This document shows, piece after piece, positions 45,419-53,359 of a DNA stretch of 64,000 bases (the first letter of the stretch is position 1; every line of letters starts with the position of its first letter). The DNA comes from Geothrix sp. (GTDB lineage: Bacteria; Acidobacteriota; Holophagae; Holophagales; Holophagaceae): contig NZ_JAHRYQ010000001.1 in the NCBI RefSeq assembly GCF_020622065.1, positions 1,426,001 to 1,490,000 on the forward strand, read 5' to 3'. Position numbers and translations under genes: made by a program. The notes under the pieces were generated by a model. It was not told the origin of the DNA, ran no database searches, and saw only the letters and a program-made list of their open reading frames with translations.

Positions 45419-45424
45419 CTCGTC
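45419..45424. other. right half of the transposon-split terminator hairpin
   Basis: CTCGTC directly after the right target duplication completes the stem that begins at 28683. Together with GTGCC it is the exact complement of GACGAGGGCAC. Confidence 0.8.
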
Positions 45425-45445
45425 CTATTTCGCAATCCGGCGAAA

Positions 45446-45521
45446 TGGTGGCCCCGGTGGGGTTCGAACCCACGACCAAGCGGTTATGAGCCGCCAGCTC
45501 TGACCGCTGAGCTACAGGGCC
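45446..45521 (-). tRNA. tRNA-Ile2 (CAU), probable transposon attachment gene
   Basis: On the minus strand the 76-nt gene runs from GGCCCTGTAGCTCAG to CCGGGGCCACCA with CCA encoded. The acceptor stem pairs with one G-U, the T loop is TTCGAAC, and the anticodon loop CTCATAA contains CAU. The GGCCC acceptor resembles E. coli ileX, whose CAU anticodon is modified by TilS to read AUA. Distinction from Met rests on that similarity. The transposon's right target duplication ends 27 bp past the tRNA 3' end. A hairpin ATTTCGC/GCGAAAT (45427-45446) lies between them. Confidence 0.88.
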
Positions 45522-45556
45522 GGAGCCAGTGTAGCAAGGCGGGCCGGGCCGCTCCG

Positions 45557-46180
45557 TCACACCCCGTGGATGGCCCGGCCCCCCTGGGCGAAATCCAGCA
45601 GCTGGATCATCCGTTCCGCCAGGGCCGGAAGATCGGGCGACTCCAGCAGGAACTGGCGCTCGGTCGGTTCGAAATCCAGGGCCATCGCCAGCGTGTTCAG
45701 CCGTGCCGCATCTTCCAGGGGCAGGTCCAGGAGCTCCTTAAGCTGGGCTTCGATACCTTCTTTGGCGGCATAGGCGTGGAGCGATTCCATGAGACGGCGG
45801 CGATGCGGTCCCGGCCAGAGCACGGAACTGTCGAAGGGGAGCGGCGCGGTGTGGGCCTGGCGGAAGCTCTTGCCGGGAACCTCTTCGAGGATCCGTACCG
45901 CCTCCTTGCCCTGCACCAGCAGGTTCCAACGCCCCCCGGTCAACGGTTCGGCCCGGACCACCTCCGCCAGGCAACCCACCTCGAAGGTCGAGGCCGTCTC
46001 TCCGAAAGGGCCGGCATCCGGGCTCTCCCGCATCAGGACGAGGACCAGGTGGTGGTGGCCGTTCAGCACCTCGACCGTCATCTCCTGATAGCGGGGCTCG
46101 AAGACATGCAACGGCAGGAAGGTCTGCGGAAAGAGCACGACCTGGGGCAGGGGGAAGAGGGGAAGAATGGCTGGTAGCAT
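45557..46180 (-). CDS. LON substrate-binding-domain protein
   Basis: The 207-aa protein is a stand-alone LON/PUA-type domain: LPLFPLPQVVLFPQTFLPLHVFEPRYQEM at the N-terminus, then GCLAEVVRAEPLTGGRWNLLVQG and a helical C-terminal half ending LLDFAQGG. It lacks the AAA+ ATPase and protease of Lon, so it is the small YcaM/peptidase-S16-like type whose role is unclear. ATG 46180 (MLPAILPLFPLPQ) is chosen because the domain begins there; the longer frame upstream overlaps kdsD on the other strand and shows no homology. It is divergent from kdsD, and the two starts are only 35 bp apart. Confidence 0.85.
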   Translation of the reverse strand: MLPAILPLFPLPQVVLFPQTFLPLHVFEPRYQEMTVEVLNGHHHLVLVLMRESPDAGPFGETASTFEVGCLAEVVRAEPLTGGRWNLLVQGKEAVRILEEVPGKSFRQAHTAPLPFDSSVLWPGPHRRRLMESLHAYAAKEGIEAQLKELLDLPLEDAARLNTLAMALDFEPTERQFLLESPDLPALAERMIQLLDFAQGGRAIHGV

Positions 46181-46214
46181 GAACACCTTGCACCATCCCA
46201 TCGGAGTCGGAACA

Positions 46215-47201
46215 GTGAAGGATGAGAACCAGGCCACCGCGGCGCAGGAAGTCGGCCATGCCGTGCTGGACGCGGTTCGAGGGGGCCTCGCCGAACTCCG
46301 GGAAACCTGGGATCCCGCCCAGGTGAATGCGTGGTGCCAGACGGTGCTGGGCCGGACCGGGCGCGTGGTGCTCACGGGCATGGGCAAGTCGGGCCTTGTG
46401 GCCCAGAAGGTGGCGGCGACCCTGGCGTCGACCGGATGCCCGAGTTTCTTCCTCCATCCTGCTGAAGCCCTGCATGGCGATCTCGGCATGGTCACCCCCG
46501 ACGACTCGGTGCTGGCGCTTTCCAACAGCGGCGAAAGCGATGAGGTCGTCCGCCTCCTGCCGAGCCTGTTGCGCCTGGGGATTCCCCTCGCGGCCATCAC
46601 CGCACGCGCCGAGAGCAGCCTGGGGCAGGCAGCCCAGTGGACCTTCCTCTATCGGTTGCCCCAGGGAGAGGGGTGCCCCCTCGATCTGGCCCCCATGGCG
46701 AGCACCACCCTCCAATTGGTCTGGGGCGACCTCCTGGCCGCCACCCTCATGGACCGGCGGGGGTTCACCCGGGACAACTTCGCCCTGAATCACCCCGCTG
46801 GAAGTCTTGGTGCGAAGCTTATGAAAGTCGGGAGTTTGATGCATACGACCTGGCCCAAGGTCGAGCCCTCAGCCACCCTGACCGAGGTGCTGCGCGCCAT
46901 GACCGAAGGACGGCTGGGCATGACCAGCGTCATGCAGAACGGCAGCCTAAGCGGCGTCATCACCGACGGCGACATCCGCCGGGCCCTCGAAACCGCTGAG
47001 CGGGAGGGGCGGAATCCGCTTGGACTTCACGCCGAGCAGATCATGACCCGGACCCCAGCCCGGATCAGCCAGGAGGCCCTGGCCCTCGAAGCCGCCGCCG
47101 ACATGGAAGCCCGGAAGATCACCTTCCTCATGGTCGAGCAGGAAGGGCGCCCCTGCGGCGTCATCCACATCCACGATCTTCTGGCGGCAAAGGTCTTGTG
47201 A
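46215..47201 (+). CDS. kdsD: D-arabinose 5-phosphate isomerase (KpsF/GutQ/KdsD)
   Basis: The 328-aa enzyme converts ribulose 5-phosphate to arabinose 5-phosphate, the entry step to Kdo for lipopolysaccharide. A SIS domain (about 30-170) has GMGKSGLVAQKVAATLASTG, HPAEALHGDLGMV and SNSGESDEVVRLLP. Two CBS domains follow (LTEVLRAMTEGRLG ... GVITDGDIRRAL, then MTRTPARIS ... GVIHIHDLL). GTG 46215 has GGAG about ten bases upstream and gives the usual family length; ATG 46179 is an alternative. Its neighbour LptFG transports the lipopolysaccharide that Kdo is part of. Confidence 0.9.
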   Translation: MKDENQATAAQEVGHAVLDAVRGGLAELRETWDPAQVNAWCQTVLGRTGRVVLTGMGKSGLVAQKVAATLASTGCPSFFLHPAEALHGDLGMVTPDDSVLALSNSGESDEVVRLLPSLLRLGIPLAAITARAESSLGQAAQWTFLYRLPQGEGCPLDLAPMASTTLQLVWGDLLAATLMDRRGFTRDNFALNHPAGSLGAKLMKVGSLMHTTWPKVEPSATLTEVLRAMTEGRLGMTSVMQNGSLSGVITDGDIRRALETAEREGRNPLGLHAEQIMTRTPARISQEALALEAAADMEARKITFLMVEQEGRPCGVIHIHDLLAAKVL

Positions 47202-47225
47202 ATGCCTGAGCCGGATCGAGGCCAT

Positions 47226-47262
47226 GATTCAAGGTTACATAATATACATTATCGAAAGCTAA
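47226..47262 (+). promoter_or_regulatory. AT-rich island, candidate promoter of lptFG
   Basis: The run AAGGTTACATAATATACATTA (47231-47250 region) is exceptionally AT-rich for this genome. It contains several -10-like hexamers (TAATAT, TATACA) about 30 bp before the lptFG start. A good -35 is not evident. Confidence 0.35.
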
Positions 47263-47275
47263 ATCTGGACCCCAA

Positions 47276-49513
47276 GTGCCTGCCGTACTGACCCGATACA
47301 TCCTGCGCCGATGGAGCCTGCCTCTTGTGGGAGCCCTGCTCTTCTATGGGTTGCTCCTGCTTGCCAACGAGATGGTGGCCATCGCCAAGCAGATCTTCTC
47401 CCAGGGGGCGCCCCTTCGCTGGCTCGTGCCGCTGCTGTTGACCTCGCTGCCGGAAATCCTGGGCATGGTGCTTCCCATGGCGGCGGTCCTCGGAGGTTTG
47501 CTTGGGACGCAGCAGTTGATGGAAGGTTCCGAACTGGTGGCAGCCCAAGGACTTGGCGCTGGTAGGCGCATCTGGACGACCCCCTGGGCGATCCTGGCCG
47601 TTGCCCTCGTGACCCTGGCCACGCTCAACGCCCACCTGCTGGTCCCCGCTGCGGCCCGGATCCAGCAGGGACTGCAGGTTCGGATGACCGAAGAGGCCCA
47701 GGCCCGATTCCTCCGGCCAGGAGGCCCACCCTGGTTCCCCCCCAGCGCTCCCCACTCCGCCTTCTGGGTTTCCCCGGAAGGCCAGATCCACATCATGGAA
47801 TCGACCCCCCAAGGGGTGCAGCACCTCACCGCCGCCACCATGACCTATGCGCTGGAGGCCAAGCCGGATGGTTCCTCCGAGCTCCAGCTCCACCTTTCAG
47901 GGCTTCAGGGCGTCCTCTACCAGCCCGCTGGGGCCGGGAGTGTTCTCCACCTCCATCAGGAAAAACAGGTTCTCCGCTTTGCCATTCCCTCGGGCAATCG
48001 CCTGCTCCCCCCCACGCCGCTGCGTTACGAGAACAGTGCCACGCTGCTGAAGCTGGGGCGGCGACCGGATTCTGGGGTGGAAACGCCTGACACGAAGAAC
48101 CGGCGAATCCAGGCGTTGATCGAGGTGTGCCGGCGCACGACCTTGCCGCTGGCCGCGGCGGCCTTGCTGCTCCTGGGCATCGGCCTGGGGTTCGGGCATC
48201 CCCGGTTCTACCGAGGGGGCGCCATTCTGAAGAGCATGTTGGTCATCATGCTCTATTATTTGGTGATGAAGTACTTTGAAAACATGTGGTTGGCTGAGAA
48301 GTTAAAAACGGTTGCCCCCCTGCTGCTGCTCCCCTTCCCCTTCCTGATCGCCGGCTGGCTCCTGCTTCACCTGCGCCTGCGTCCCCACCATCCGAACCGC
48401 CTTTGGCGGAGGCTCTCCCCCCGGTTCAAGCCCGTTCGGTCCCACTTGGCTCCGACGCTGCAGCGAATGGCCGAGGCCAAAGCCCGTCTGCTGCGCTGGA
48501 TCCACGGAAAGGGCACCCAGCATGGGATCCTCCGCCACTGGTCGACCCTCGCCTGGTGGCGGAACTGGGCCTCAGCCTTGGGGAGCCTGCTCGTTTTGAA
48601 CCTCCTGGTGGAGTACGCAACCCTGGCGGGTGACCTATCGAAGAATGGCGTTCAAATCCATGTATTTGCTCGTTATTGGTTCTGGAATCTCCCCCCCTTC
48701 CTGGTGATAGCCCTACCGATGGCCTTCTTGCTGGGCAGCCTACTCTCCCTTTCGGAAGCGGCCCTCAGCCGAGAATGGCTGGCCCTTCGGGCGGGGGGCG
48801 TCAGCCTGCTGCGCTGGCTCTGGTGCAGCCGCTACGCCTGGGGGGTGGTCGCCCTTCTGACCCTGGTGCTGCAAGCGGGGGTCGCCCCTACTGCCATGAG
48901 CCGTGCCAACAGTCTTTATCGACGAATACTCAATCGGTCTGAGGTCCAAACATCTTCGCGCCCCTGGCTGCATTTGGGGGCTACGGGCGTTCTCTGGCAC
49001 CTTCAGGCAGATCAGCGCTGGGGCTTCCCCCTGAAGGCTCCGGGGGAGGCACCGATCCTGCTGCGGTGGCGCCTCGGCGCCCCCCGGGCCGAGGCCCTGG
49101 CCTGGGGCGGCCTCCATCTGGTGCAAGGGCCCGAGGCGGATCAGCTCTTCCCCACCCAGGCGCTCCGGGCCTCCGCTTCTGCTGAAGAGGCCCGCACCCT
49201 CGACCTGCTCCACTGGCAGCGGTGGGCGCCGGACCCCGAGCGATCCTACATGCTCTGGAGCCGCCTGCTCGGTTGGCTGGCCGGCCCCTGCCTTGTCCTG
49301 GCCATGTTGTCCTTCGCCTTCCCGGGCCCCCGTCAGGGGCGTGGCCAGGCCCTGGGGGCCGGGCTGGTGGCCGGACTGGTGTTCCTGGGACTCCAGACCC
49401 TATTCGGCGGCGCAGCCCGGGCTTCCGAGATCCCCGCCTATTGGGGCGTCCTGGCCCCCCTGCTCATCCTGATGTCCATCTCCCTGTTGCGCCTTCAGCG
49501 CCTGAGAACCTGA
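47276..49513 (+). CDS. LptF-LptG single-chain fusion (lipopolysaccharide export permease)
   Basis: The 745-aa protein contains two YjgP/YjgQ permease halves. The first (about 1-370) starts RYILRRWSLPLVGALLFYGLLLLANEMVAIAKQ and has helices, a periplasmic beta-jellyroll segment (about 150-265) and LPLAAAALLLLGIGLGF. The second (about 420-745) starts WASALGSLLVLNLLVEYATLAGDL, with its own jellyroll (about 545-655) and final helices. LptF and LptG are normally separate and pair with LptB2 to extract lipopolysaccharide. Here they are joined by a basic linker at about 370-420. The start is GTG 47276. A near-overlap joins it to mnmA. Confidence 0.85.
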   Translation: MPAVLTRYILRRWSLPLVGALLFYGLLLLANEMVAIAKQIFSQGAPLRWLVPLLLTSLPEILGMVLPMAAVLGGLLGTQQLMEGSELVAAQGLGAGRRIWTTPWAILAVALVTLATLNAHLLVPAAARIQQGLQVRMTEEAQARFLRPGGPPWFPPSAPHSAFWVSPEGQIHIMESTPQGVQHLTAATMTYALEAKPDGSSELQLHLSGLQGVLYQPAGAGSVLHLHQEKQVLRFAIPSGNRLLPPTPLRYENSATLLKLGRRPDSGVETPDTKNRRIQALIEVCRRTTLPLAAAALLLLGIGLGFGHPRFYRGGAILKSMLVIMLYYLVMKYFENMWLAEKLKTVAPLLLLPFPFLIAGWLLLHLRLRPHHPNRLWRRLSPRFKPVRSHLAPTLQRMAEAKARLLRWIHGKGTQHGILRHWSTLAWWRNWASALGSLLVLNLLVEYATLAGDLSKNGVQIHVFARYWFWNLPPFLVIALPMAFLLGSLLSLSEAALSREWLALRAGGVSLLRWLWCSRYAWGVVALLTLVLQAGVAPTAMSRANSLYRRILNRSEVQTSSRPWLHLGATGVLWHLQADQRWGFPLKAPGEAPILLRWRLGAPRAEALAWGGLHLVQGPEADQLFPTQALRASASAEEARTLDLLHWQRWAPDPERSYMLWSRLLGWLAGPCLVLAMLSFAFPGPRQGRGQALGAGLVAGLVFLGLQTLFGGAARASEIPAYWGVLAPLLILMSISLLRLQRLRT

Positions 49514-49516
49514 ACC

Positions 49517-50677
49517 TTGTCCACCCTGCTCGACGCCGCCCTCACCCCCCTGCTGGAGCACCCCACCTTGAAGCGGGGGGACCGGGTTCTGGCGGCCATG
49601 TCCGGTGGCGTGGACAGCTCCGTGATGGCGGCCCTGCTGCACCGGGCCGGGTACGAGGTCATCGGCATTTCCATGCAGCTCTTCGACAAGAAGGGGCTTC
49701 AAACTTCGGAAGGGAAATGCTGCACTCTTGATGACTTCCAGGATGCCCGACGGGTAGCTTACGACCTCGGCTTCGCCCACTATGTCATGGACTTCGAGGA
49801 GCGGTTTCGGGACACCGTCATTGAAGGCTTCATCCAGGGGTATCTGGATGGCGAAACGCCAAGTCCTTGTATACGATGCAACCAACACCTCAAGTTCTCC
49901 ACCCTGATGGATCGGGCCGAGGCCCTGGGAGCCGCCTTCGTGGCCACCGGGCACTACGCGACCATTACCCATGAAGATGGGCGCTGGCACCTCCGCAAGG
50001 CTTCCGATCCAGCCAAGGATCAGAGCTATTTCCTCTTCCACCACCATCAGGCCACGCTGGCGCGAACCCTCTTCCCCCTGGCTCATCTCACCAAGCCGGA
50101 GGTGCGGCGGTTGGGCGCAGAACTGGGCCTCCATCTGGCCGAAAAGCCCGAAAGCCAGGAGATCTGCTTCGTAACCCAGGATCGCTACGACGCCTTTCTC
50201 GAAGCCGAAGGCCGCACTCCGGGACTGGGAGACGGGGATATCCGGCACCTGGACGGTCGGGTGCTGGGCCGGCATCAAGGCTACTGGCGACACACCATCG
50301 GGCAGCGCCGGGGGCTGGGCGTCGCGTTTGCCGACCCCCTCTATGTGATCCGGCTCGAGCCCGCCACGAACACCGTCTGGGTGGGCGGCGAGGCCGATCT
50401 CTTTGGCCAGGAGCTGGTGGCCCGCGAGCTGACCTGGGTGGACGGTCCTCCCGAAGGCCCCCTGGCCTGCGAGGCGCGGATCCGCAGCCGCTCCCCGGAG
50501 GCCGAGGCCCTCGTGATCCCCCTGCCAAACGGCCGGGTGAAGGTCGCCTTCGCCGAACCCCAGCGGGCCATCGCCCCCGGGCAGGCCGTGGTCTTCTACC
50601 GGGACGGCGAAGTCCTCGGAGGTGGGTGGATCGATGGCTGTGCAGACCGCCCGGGGATCGGCCCCTCGGGCCTGTGA
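49517..50677 (+). CDS. mnmA: tRNA-specific 2-thiouridylase
   Basis: The 386-aa enzyme thiolates U34 of tRNA Lys, Glu and Gln. The PP-loop is AAMSGGVDSSVMAALL near residue 30. The catalytic cysteine pair is in PSPCIRCNQHLKF and SQEICFVTQD. The C-terminal beta-barrel includes HTIGQRRGLGV. Start is TTG 49517, four bases after the lptFG stop, which suggests coupling; ATG 49599 would cut into the PP-loop. The region GKCCTLDDFQDARRVA near residue 70 is a common feature of one MnmA subgroup. Confidence 0.92.
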   Translation: MSTLLDAALTPLLEHPTLKRGDRVLAAMSGGVDSSVMAALLHRAGYEVIGISMQLFDKKGLQTSEGKCCTLDDFQDARRVAYDLGFAHYVMDFEERFRDTVIEGFIQGYLDGETPSPCIRCNQHLKFSTLMDRAEALGAAFVATGHYATITHEDGRWHLRKASDPAKDQSYFLFHHHQATLARTLFPLAHLTKPEVRRLGAELGLHLAEKPESQEICFVTQDRYDAFLEAEGRTPGLGDGDIRHLDGRVLGRHQGYWRHTIGQRRGLGVAFADPLYVIRLEPATNTVWVGGEADLFGQELVARELTWVDGPPEGPLACEARIRSRSPEAEALVIPLPNGRVKVAFAEPQRAIAPGQAVVFYRDGEVLGGGWIDGCADRPGIGPSGL

Positions 50678-50712
50678 CCCCCGTCCAGCCCCACCATCGT
50701 TAGCCTTCAGGG

Positions 50713-51258
50713 ATGTTCACCTACCGCCTTTGGGTCCAGACCCATCCCTTTCTGTCCGCCGCCCTCCAGTTCGCCCTGCTGGGCACTTTGGGTGAGCTCG
50801 CGGCCTCGAGCTTCAGGGCCCGGCGCCCCAGCCTGCCCTGCACCGCCCCCCAGCTGCTGGCCAAGGTCCTGGCCTGGGCCCTGCTCGGCCTCGTCATCAA
50901 GGCGGGTTTCGTGGGCATGAGGGGTTTCACCCGGGCCCTGGTGGACCATCACATCCTGCCGGCCTTCCTGGGCGTCGGTCCCGGCGGCGCCTTCGCGCTC
51001 TCCGCCCTGACGAACCTCTTCTTCGGCCCGCAGATGATGCTGTTCCACCGCCTGGAGGACAACCTCATCCTCCGTCGCCGCGGATTCGATGGCATGGCGC
51101 CTGCGCTCTGGACCCTGCTCTGGTTCTGGGTTCCCGCACACACCCTCACCTTCAGCCTGCCCTTGGACTACCAGCTGGGCCTGGCGGCCCTGTGGTCCCT
51201 GGCGCTGGGCGTCATCCTGGGGCTGCGAAGCCGAGATCACTCCCTCCCCAGGGTGTAG
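50713..51258 (+). CDS. small membrane protein, unknown function
   Basis: The 181-aa protein has about four hydrophobic segments: residues 12-30, 48-68, 85-105 and 140-172. A conserved-looking segment is HHILPAFLGVGPGGAFALSALTNLFFGPQMMLFHRLED. The pattern of four helices and the final NLxLPLxxxxGLxALWSL-like region loosely recall Mpv17-like proteins, but I am not confident. It begins 35 bp after mnmA on the same strand and is convergent with the Memo-like gene, overlapping it by 22 bp at the 3' ends. Confidence 0.6.
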   Translation: MFTYRLWVQTHPFLSAALQFALLGTLGELAASSFRARRPSLPCTAPQLLAKVLAWALLGLVIKAGFVGMRGFTRALVDHHILPAFLGVGPGGAFALSALTNLFFGPQMMLFHRLEDNLILRRRGFDGMAPALWTLLWFWVPAHTLTFSLPLDYQLGLAALWSLALGVILGLRSRDHSLPRV

Positions 51259-52385
51259 GCCACCCCGGGATAGCTCACAAAATGGTAGAGGTTCGCCTCG
51301 GCGGTGACACCCAGGCCCTGGCTCCGGACCGGCAGCTGGGGAAAGCTGATCGAGGTGCCGAAGGCGATGGTCTGGCCCGTGGGCACGGGGCTGCCCATCG
51401 CGCGGGCCGTCTCTCCCAAGAGCAGCAGGCCGAAAGGGATGGAGAAGCGGCCGCACCAGGGCATTCGGTATTCATCGGGGTTCTGCGGGTTCACGACCGC
51501 CGAGAAAAAGGCCCCGGCTTTGGCGGCGGTCACCGGCCCGGCCAGCGGACCCTTCAGCAGGTCGCGATCCCGCGCGACCGCCTCGGTGTAGGGGCCCACG
51601 CCCCCTTCGCCGTACGGCGTGTATTTGAAGTCTGTGCCGTAATGAATGCCATCGGAGGAGATGACCACTGCCAAATCTCTCCCCAGGGACCACCCGCGGG
51701 CCTTGGCGCTTTCCGCCAGGGCCTTCCCCAGATGCGTGGCCAGTTCCTGGAACCGGTCAAAGGAGGCCGAAGGGACCAGGACCGACACAATCTCCACTTT
51801 GGGATTGAGGTGCTTCAGCCAATAGGCGATGGCCTCGACGGAGTGCTCACTGTCCTGCATCGCCGCATCCTGGATGACATCCACCGCCGGAAGCTTCGCC
51901 AGCAGATCCTTCCGTAGCTCCGAGACCGGGATCTCCCCGTCGGGGGAACGCCAGGCCCGGTAGGAGTCGAACACCAGCGCATCCTTGGCGCCGAAGCGCC
52001 GGTACTTGTGGAAGACGCCCACCAGCACGACAGTCCGGGCCGTCACCAGGGGCAGGATGCGGCGATAGACTCGGCCCGCATAAAGATAGTCATCGTGGGG
52101 GCAGATGAGCCCGGCGACCCCGGGAGCGGGCAACGGACCGGCGAACTCCGGGGCGGGAGGAAGCGCGGAGGCCTCCCACACCTGGGCCATCTGATCGGGC
52201 CTGGACGCAAACCCCACGGTGTCCTGCTGACCGCGGAGATCGCCCTGGGAGGGGATGCCCATGGCCTTGCGGACCTCTTCCAGCGCCGGGCGTCGGGGTG
52301 GTTCAGGCTGCAGGGAGAGGGACGCCTGGCCCAGGGCGGGAAGGCTGGCGAGAAGGCAGGTGAAGACAGCCGGAATGCTTGGCAT
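51237..52385 (-). CDS. Memo-like protein (AmmeMemoRadiSam system protein B family), exported
   Basis: The 382-aa protein has a signal peptide (MPSIPAVFTCLLASLPALGQA) followed by a Memo domain: LICPHDDYLYAGRVYRRILP, VVLVGVFHKYRRFG, DSEHSVEAIAYWLKHLNP and AVVISSDGIHYGTDF. The His-Asp-Cys-type metal/active-site region of Memo relates to class III extradiol dioxygenases. Cytoplasmic versions are usually found with AMMECR1 and radical-SAM genes; neither is present here. The secreted form is unusual. Substrate is unknown. Confidence 0.85.
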   Translation of the reverse strand: MPSIPAVFTCLLASLPALGQASLSLQPEPPRRPALEEVRKAMGIPSQGDLRGQQDTVGFASRPDQMAQVWEASALPPAPEFAGPLPAPGVAGLICPHDDYLYAGRVYRRILPLVTARTVVLVGVFHKYRRFGAKDALVFDSYRAWRSPDGEIPVSELRKDLLAKLPAVDVIQDAAMQDSEHSVEAIAYWLKHLNPKVEIVSVLVPSASFDRFQELATHLGKALAESAKARGWSLGRDLAVVISSDGIHYGTDFKYTPYGEGGVGPYTEAVARDRDLLKGPLAGPVTAAKAGAFFSAVVNPQNPDEYRMPWCGRFSIPFGLLLLGETARAMGSPVPTGQTIAFGTSISFPQLPVRSQGLGVTAEANLYHFVSYPGVAYTLGRE

Positions 52386-52411
52386 GGAGGATCTCCGGAC
52401 CTACCGTAACA

Positions 52412-52513
52412 GCCCTGCCTGCGCGCCATTCGGGACTTCGATGCCGGATCTGAACCTGACGGCGCAAAAAAAGCCCCCTTGCGGGGGCTGGTCTGGAGGC
52501 GCCGATCGGAATC
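52412..52513. repeat. duplicated copy of the tRNA-Cys 3' end and terminator
   Basis: Bases 52461-52513 repeat 52626-52677 almost exactly: the terminator hairpin AGCCCCC/GGGGGCT and the last nucleotides of the tRNA-Cys gene including TCCA, differing by one A. Weaker similarity extends left to about 52412 and 52592 (CCTGCGCGCCAT). The copy stops after GGAATC and contains no complete tRNA, so it is a non-functional fragment. Confidence 0.8.
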
Positions 52514-52630
52514 CGGTTCCCGCCGCGCGGCTGGCTGCGCACGGCCCTTCTCGCCCGGAACGCCACATTCAGTGGCGCCCCAGGCGGGGCCTACCTGCGC
52601 GCCATCCGCGACTTCGATTCCGACCGGCGC

Positions 52631-52653
52631 AAAAAAGCCCCCTTGCGGGGGCT
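52631..52653 (-). terminator. terminator after tRNA-Cys
   Basis: AGCCCCC (52636-52642) and GGGGGCT (52647-52653) form a 7-bp stem with loop TTGC. On the minus strand it is followed by six T. Confidence 0.85.
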
Positions 52654-52657
52654 GGTC

Positions 52658-52732
52658 TGGAGGCGCCGATCGGAATCGAACCGATGGATACAGGATTTGC
52701 AGTCCCGGGCCTTACCACTTGGCTACGGCGCC
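52658..52732 (-). tRNA. tRNA-Cys (GCA)
   Basis: The 75-nt minus-strand gene runs from GGCGCCGTAGCCAAGTGG to GGCGCCTCCA with CCA encoded. The seven-base acceptor stem is perfect, the T loop is GGTTCGATTCC and the anticodon loop ACTGCAAA gives GCA. It is followed by a rho-independent terminator. tRNA-Gly lies 72 bp upstream on the same strand. Confidence 0.93.
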
Positions 52733-52780
52733 TTGCGTTGGTGCGGTGGGCGTTGGTGCTGTGGAGCTTTCAAATGATCC

Positions 52781-52802
52781 GGGCCGCTTACGCGGCCCGG
52801 GC
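52781..52802. other. hairpin between tRNA-Gly and tRNA-Cys
   Basis: CCGGGCCGC and GCGGCCCGG pair perfectly around a four-base loop. There is no T run, so it is probably a processing or spacer structure rather than a terminator. Confidence 0.5.
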
Positions 52803-52804
52803 AG

Positions 52805-52879
<75 letters not shown>

Positions 52880-52915
52880 GTGAGACATCAAGACTAGCAA
52901 TGGCGCGCGATCCGG

Positions 52916-53350
52916 TCAACGGTCTTTTTCAGCGCGACAGGCGCTGCAGAGCCCGAAGAGCATGAGCTGATGGCGGGTGATCCGGAATCCCGAGAGCTTT
53001 TCCAGTTCCGTCAGCGACGCGTCGAGGCCGCAGGCATCCACTTCCGTGGTGCGGCCGCAGCGCTCGCACTGCAGGTGGTGGTGATGGTGCCGTGAGTCGC
53101 ACCGCACGAACCGCATGACCTGGTCGGGCCCCATGATGCTCTCCGCCCAACCCTCGTGGACGAACCGTTCGAGGTTGCGGTAGACCGTGGGGAGCCCCGA
53201 ACGGCGCTCGGGCATGCGCTCCCAGATCTCCTCCACGGTAAGGGGGCGATCGGAGTCCTTCAACACGCGCAGGATCCCCTCCCGCTGAGGGGTCTGCCTC
53301 ATGCCGGCGGCACGCAGAGAGGGCGTGGAGGGGGGTGCGGGTTCCAGCAT
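52916..53350 (-). CDS. Fur-family metalloregulator
   Basis: The 144-aa protein has the Fur winged helix (LRAAGMRQTPQREGILRVLK, LTVEEIWERMPERRSGLPTVYRNLERFVHEGW). The metal-binding domain contains HHHHHLQCERCGRTTEV, with the CxxC structural zinc pair, and CSACR at the end. Whether it senses iron, zinc or peroxide cannot be decided. ATG 53350 is used because the conserved LRAAGMRQTPQR lies upstream of the next ATG at 53302. It is divergent from the sensor kinase with only about 10-25 bp between starts. Confidence 0.9.
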   Translation of the reverse strand: MLEPAPPSTPSLRAAGMRQTPQREGILRVLKDSDRPLTVEEIWERMPERRSGLPTVYRNLERFVHEGWAESIMGPDQVMRFVRCDSRHHHHHLQCERCGRTTEVDACGLDASLTELEKLSGFRITRHQLMLFGLCSACRAEKDR

Positions 53351-53359
53351 GGCCTTAGC

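Noticed and set aside
52781-52802. Hairpin between tRNA-Gly and tRNA-Cys as a terminator
   Set aside because: No T run on the minus strand, and a true terminator follows tRNA-Cys, so it is listed only as a structure.
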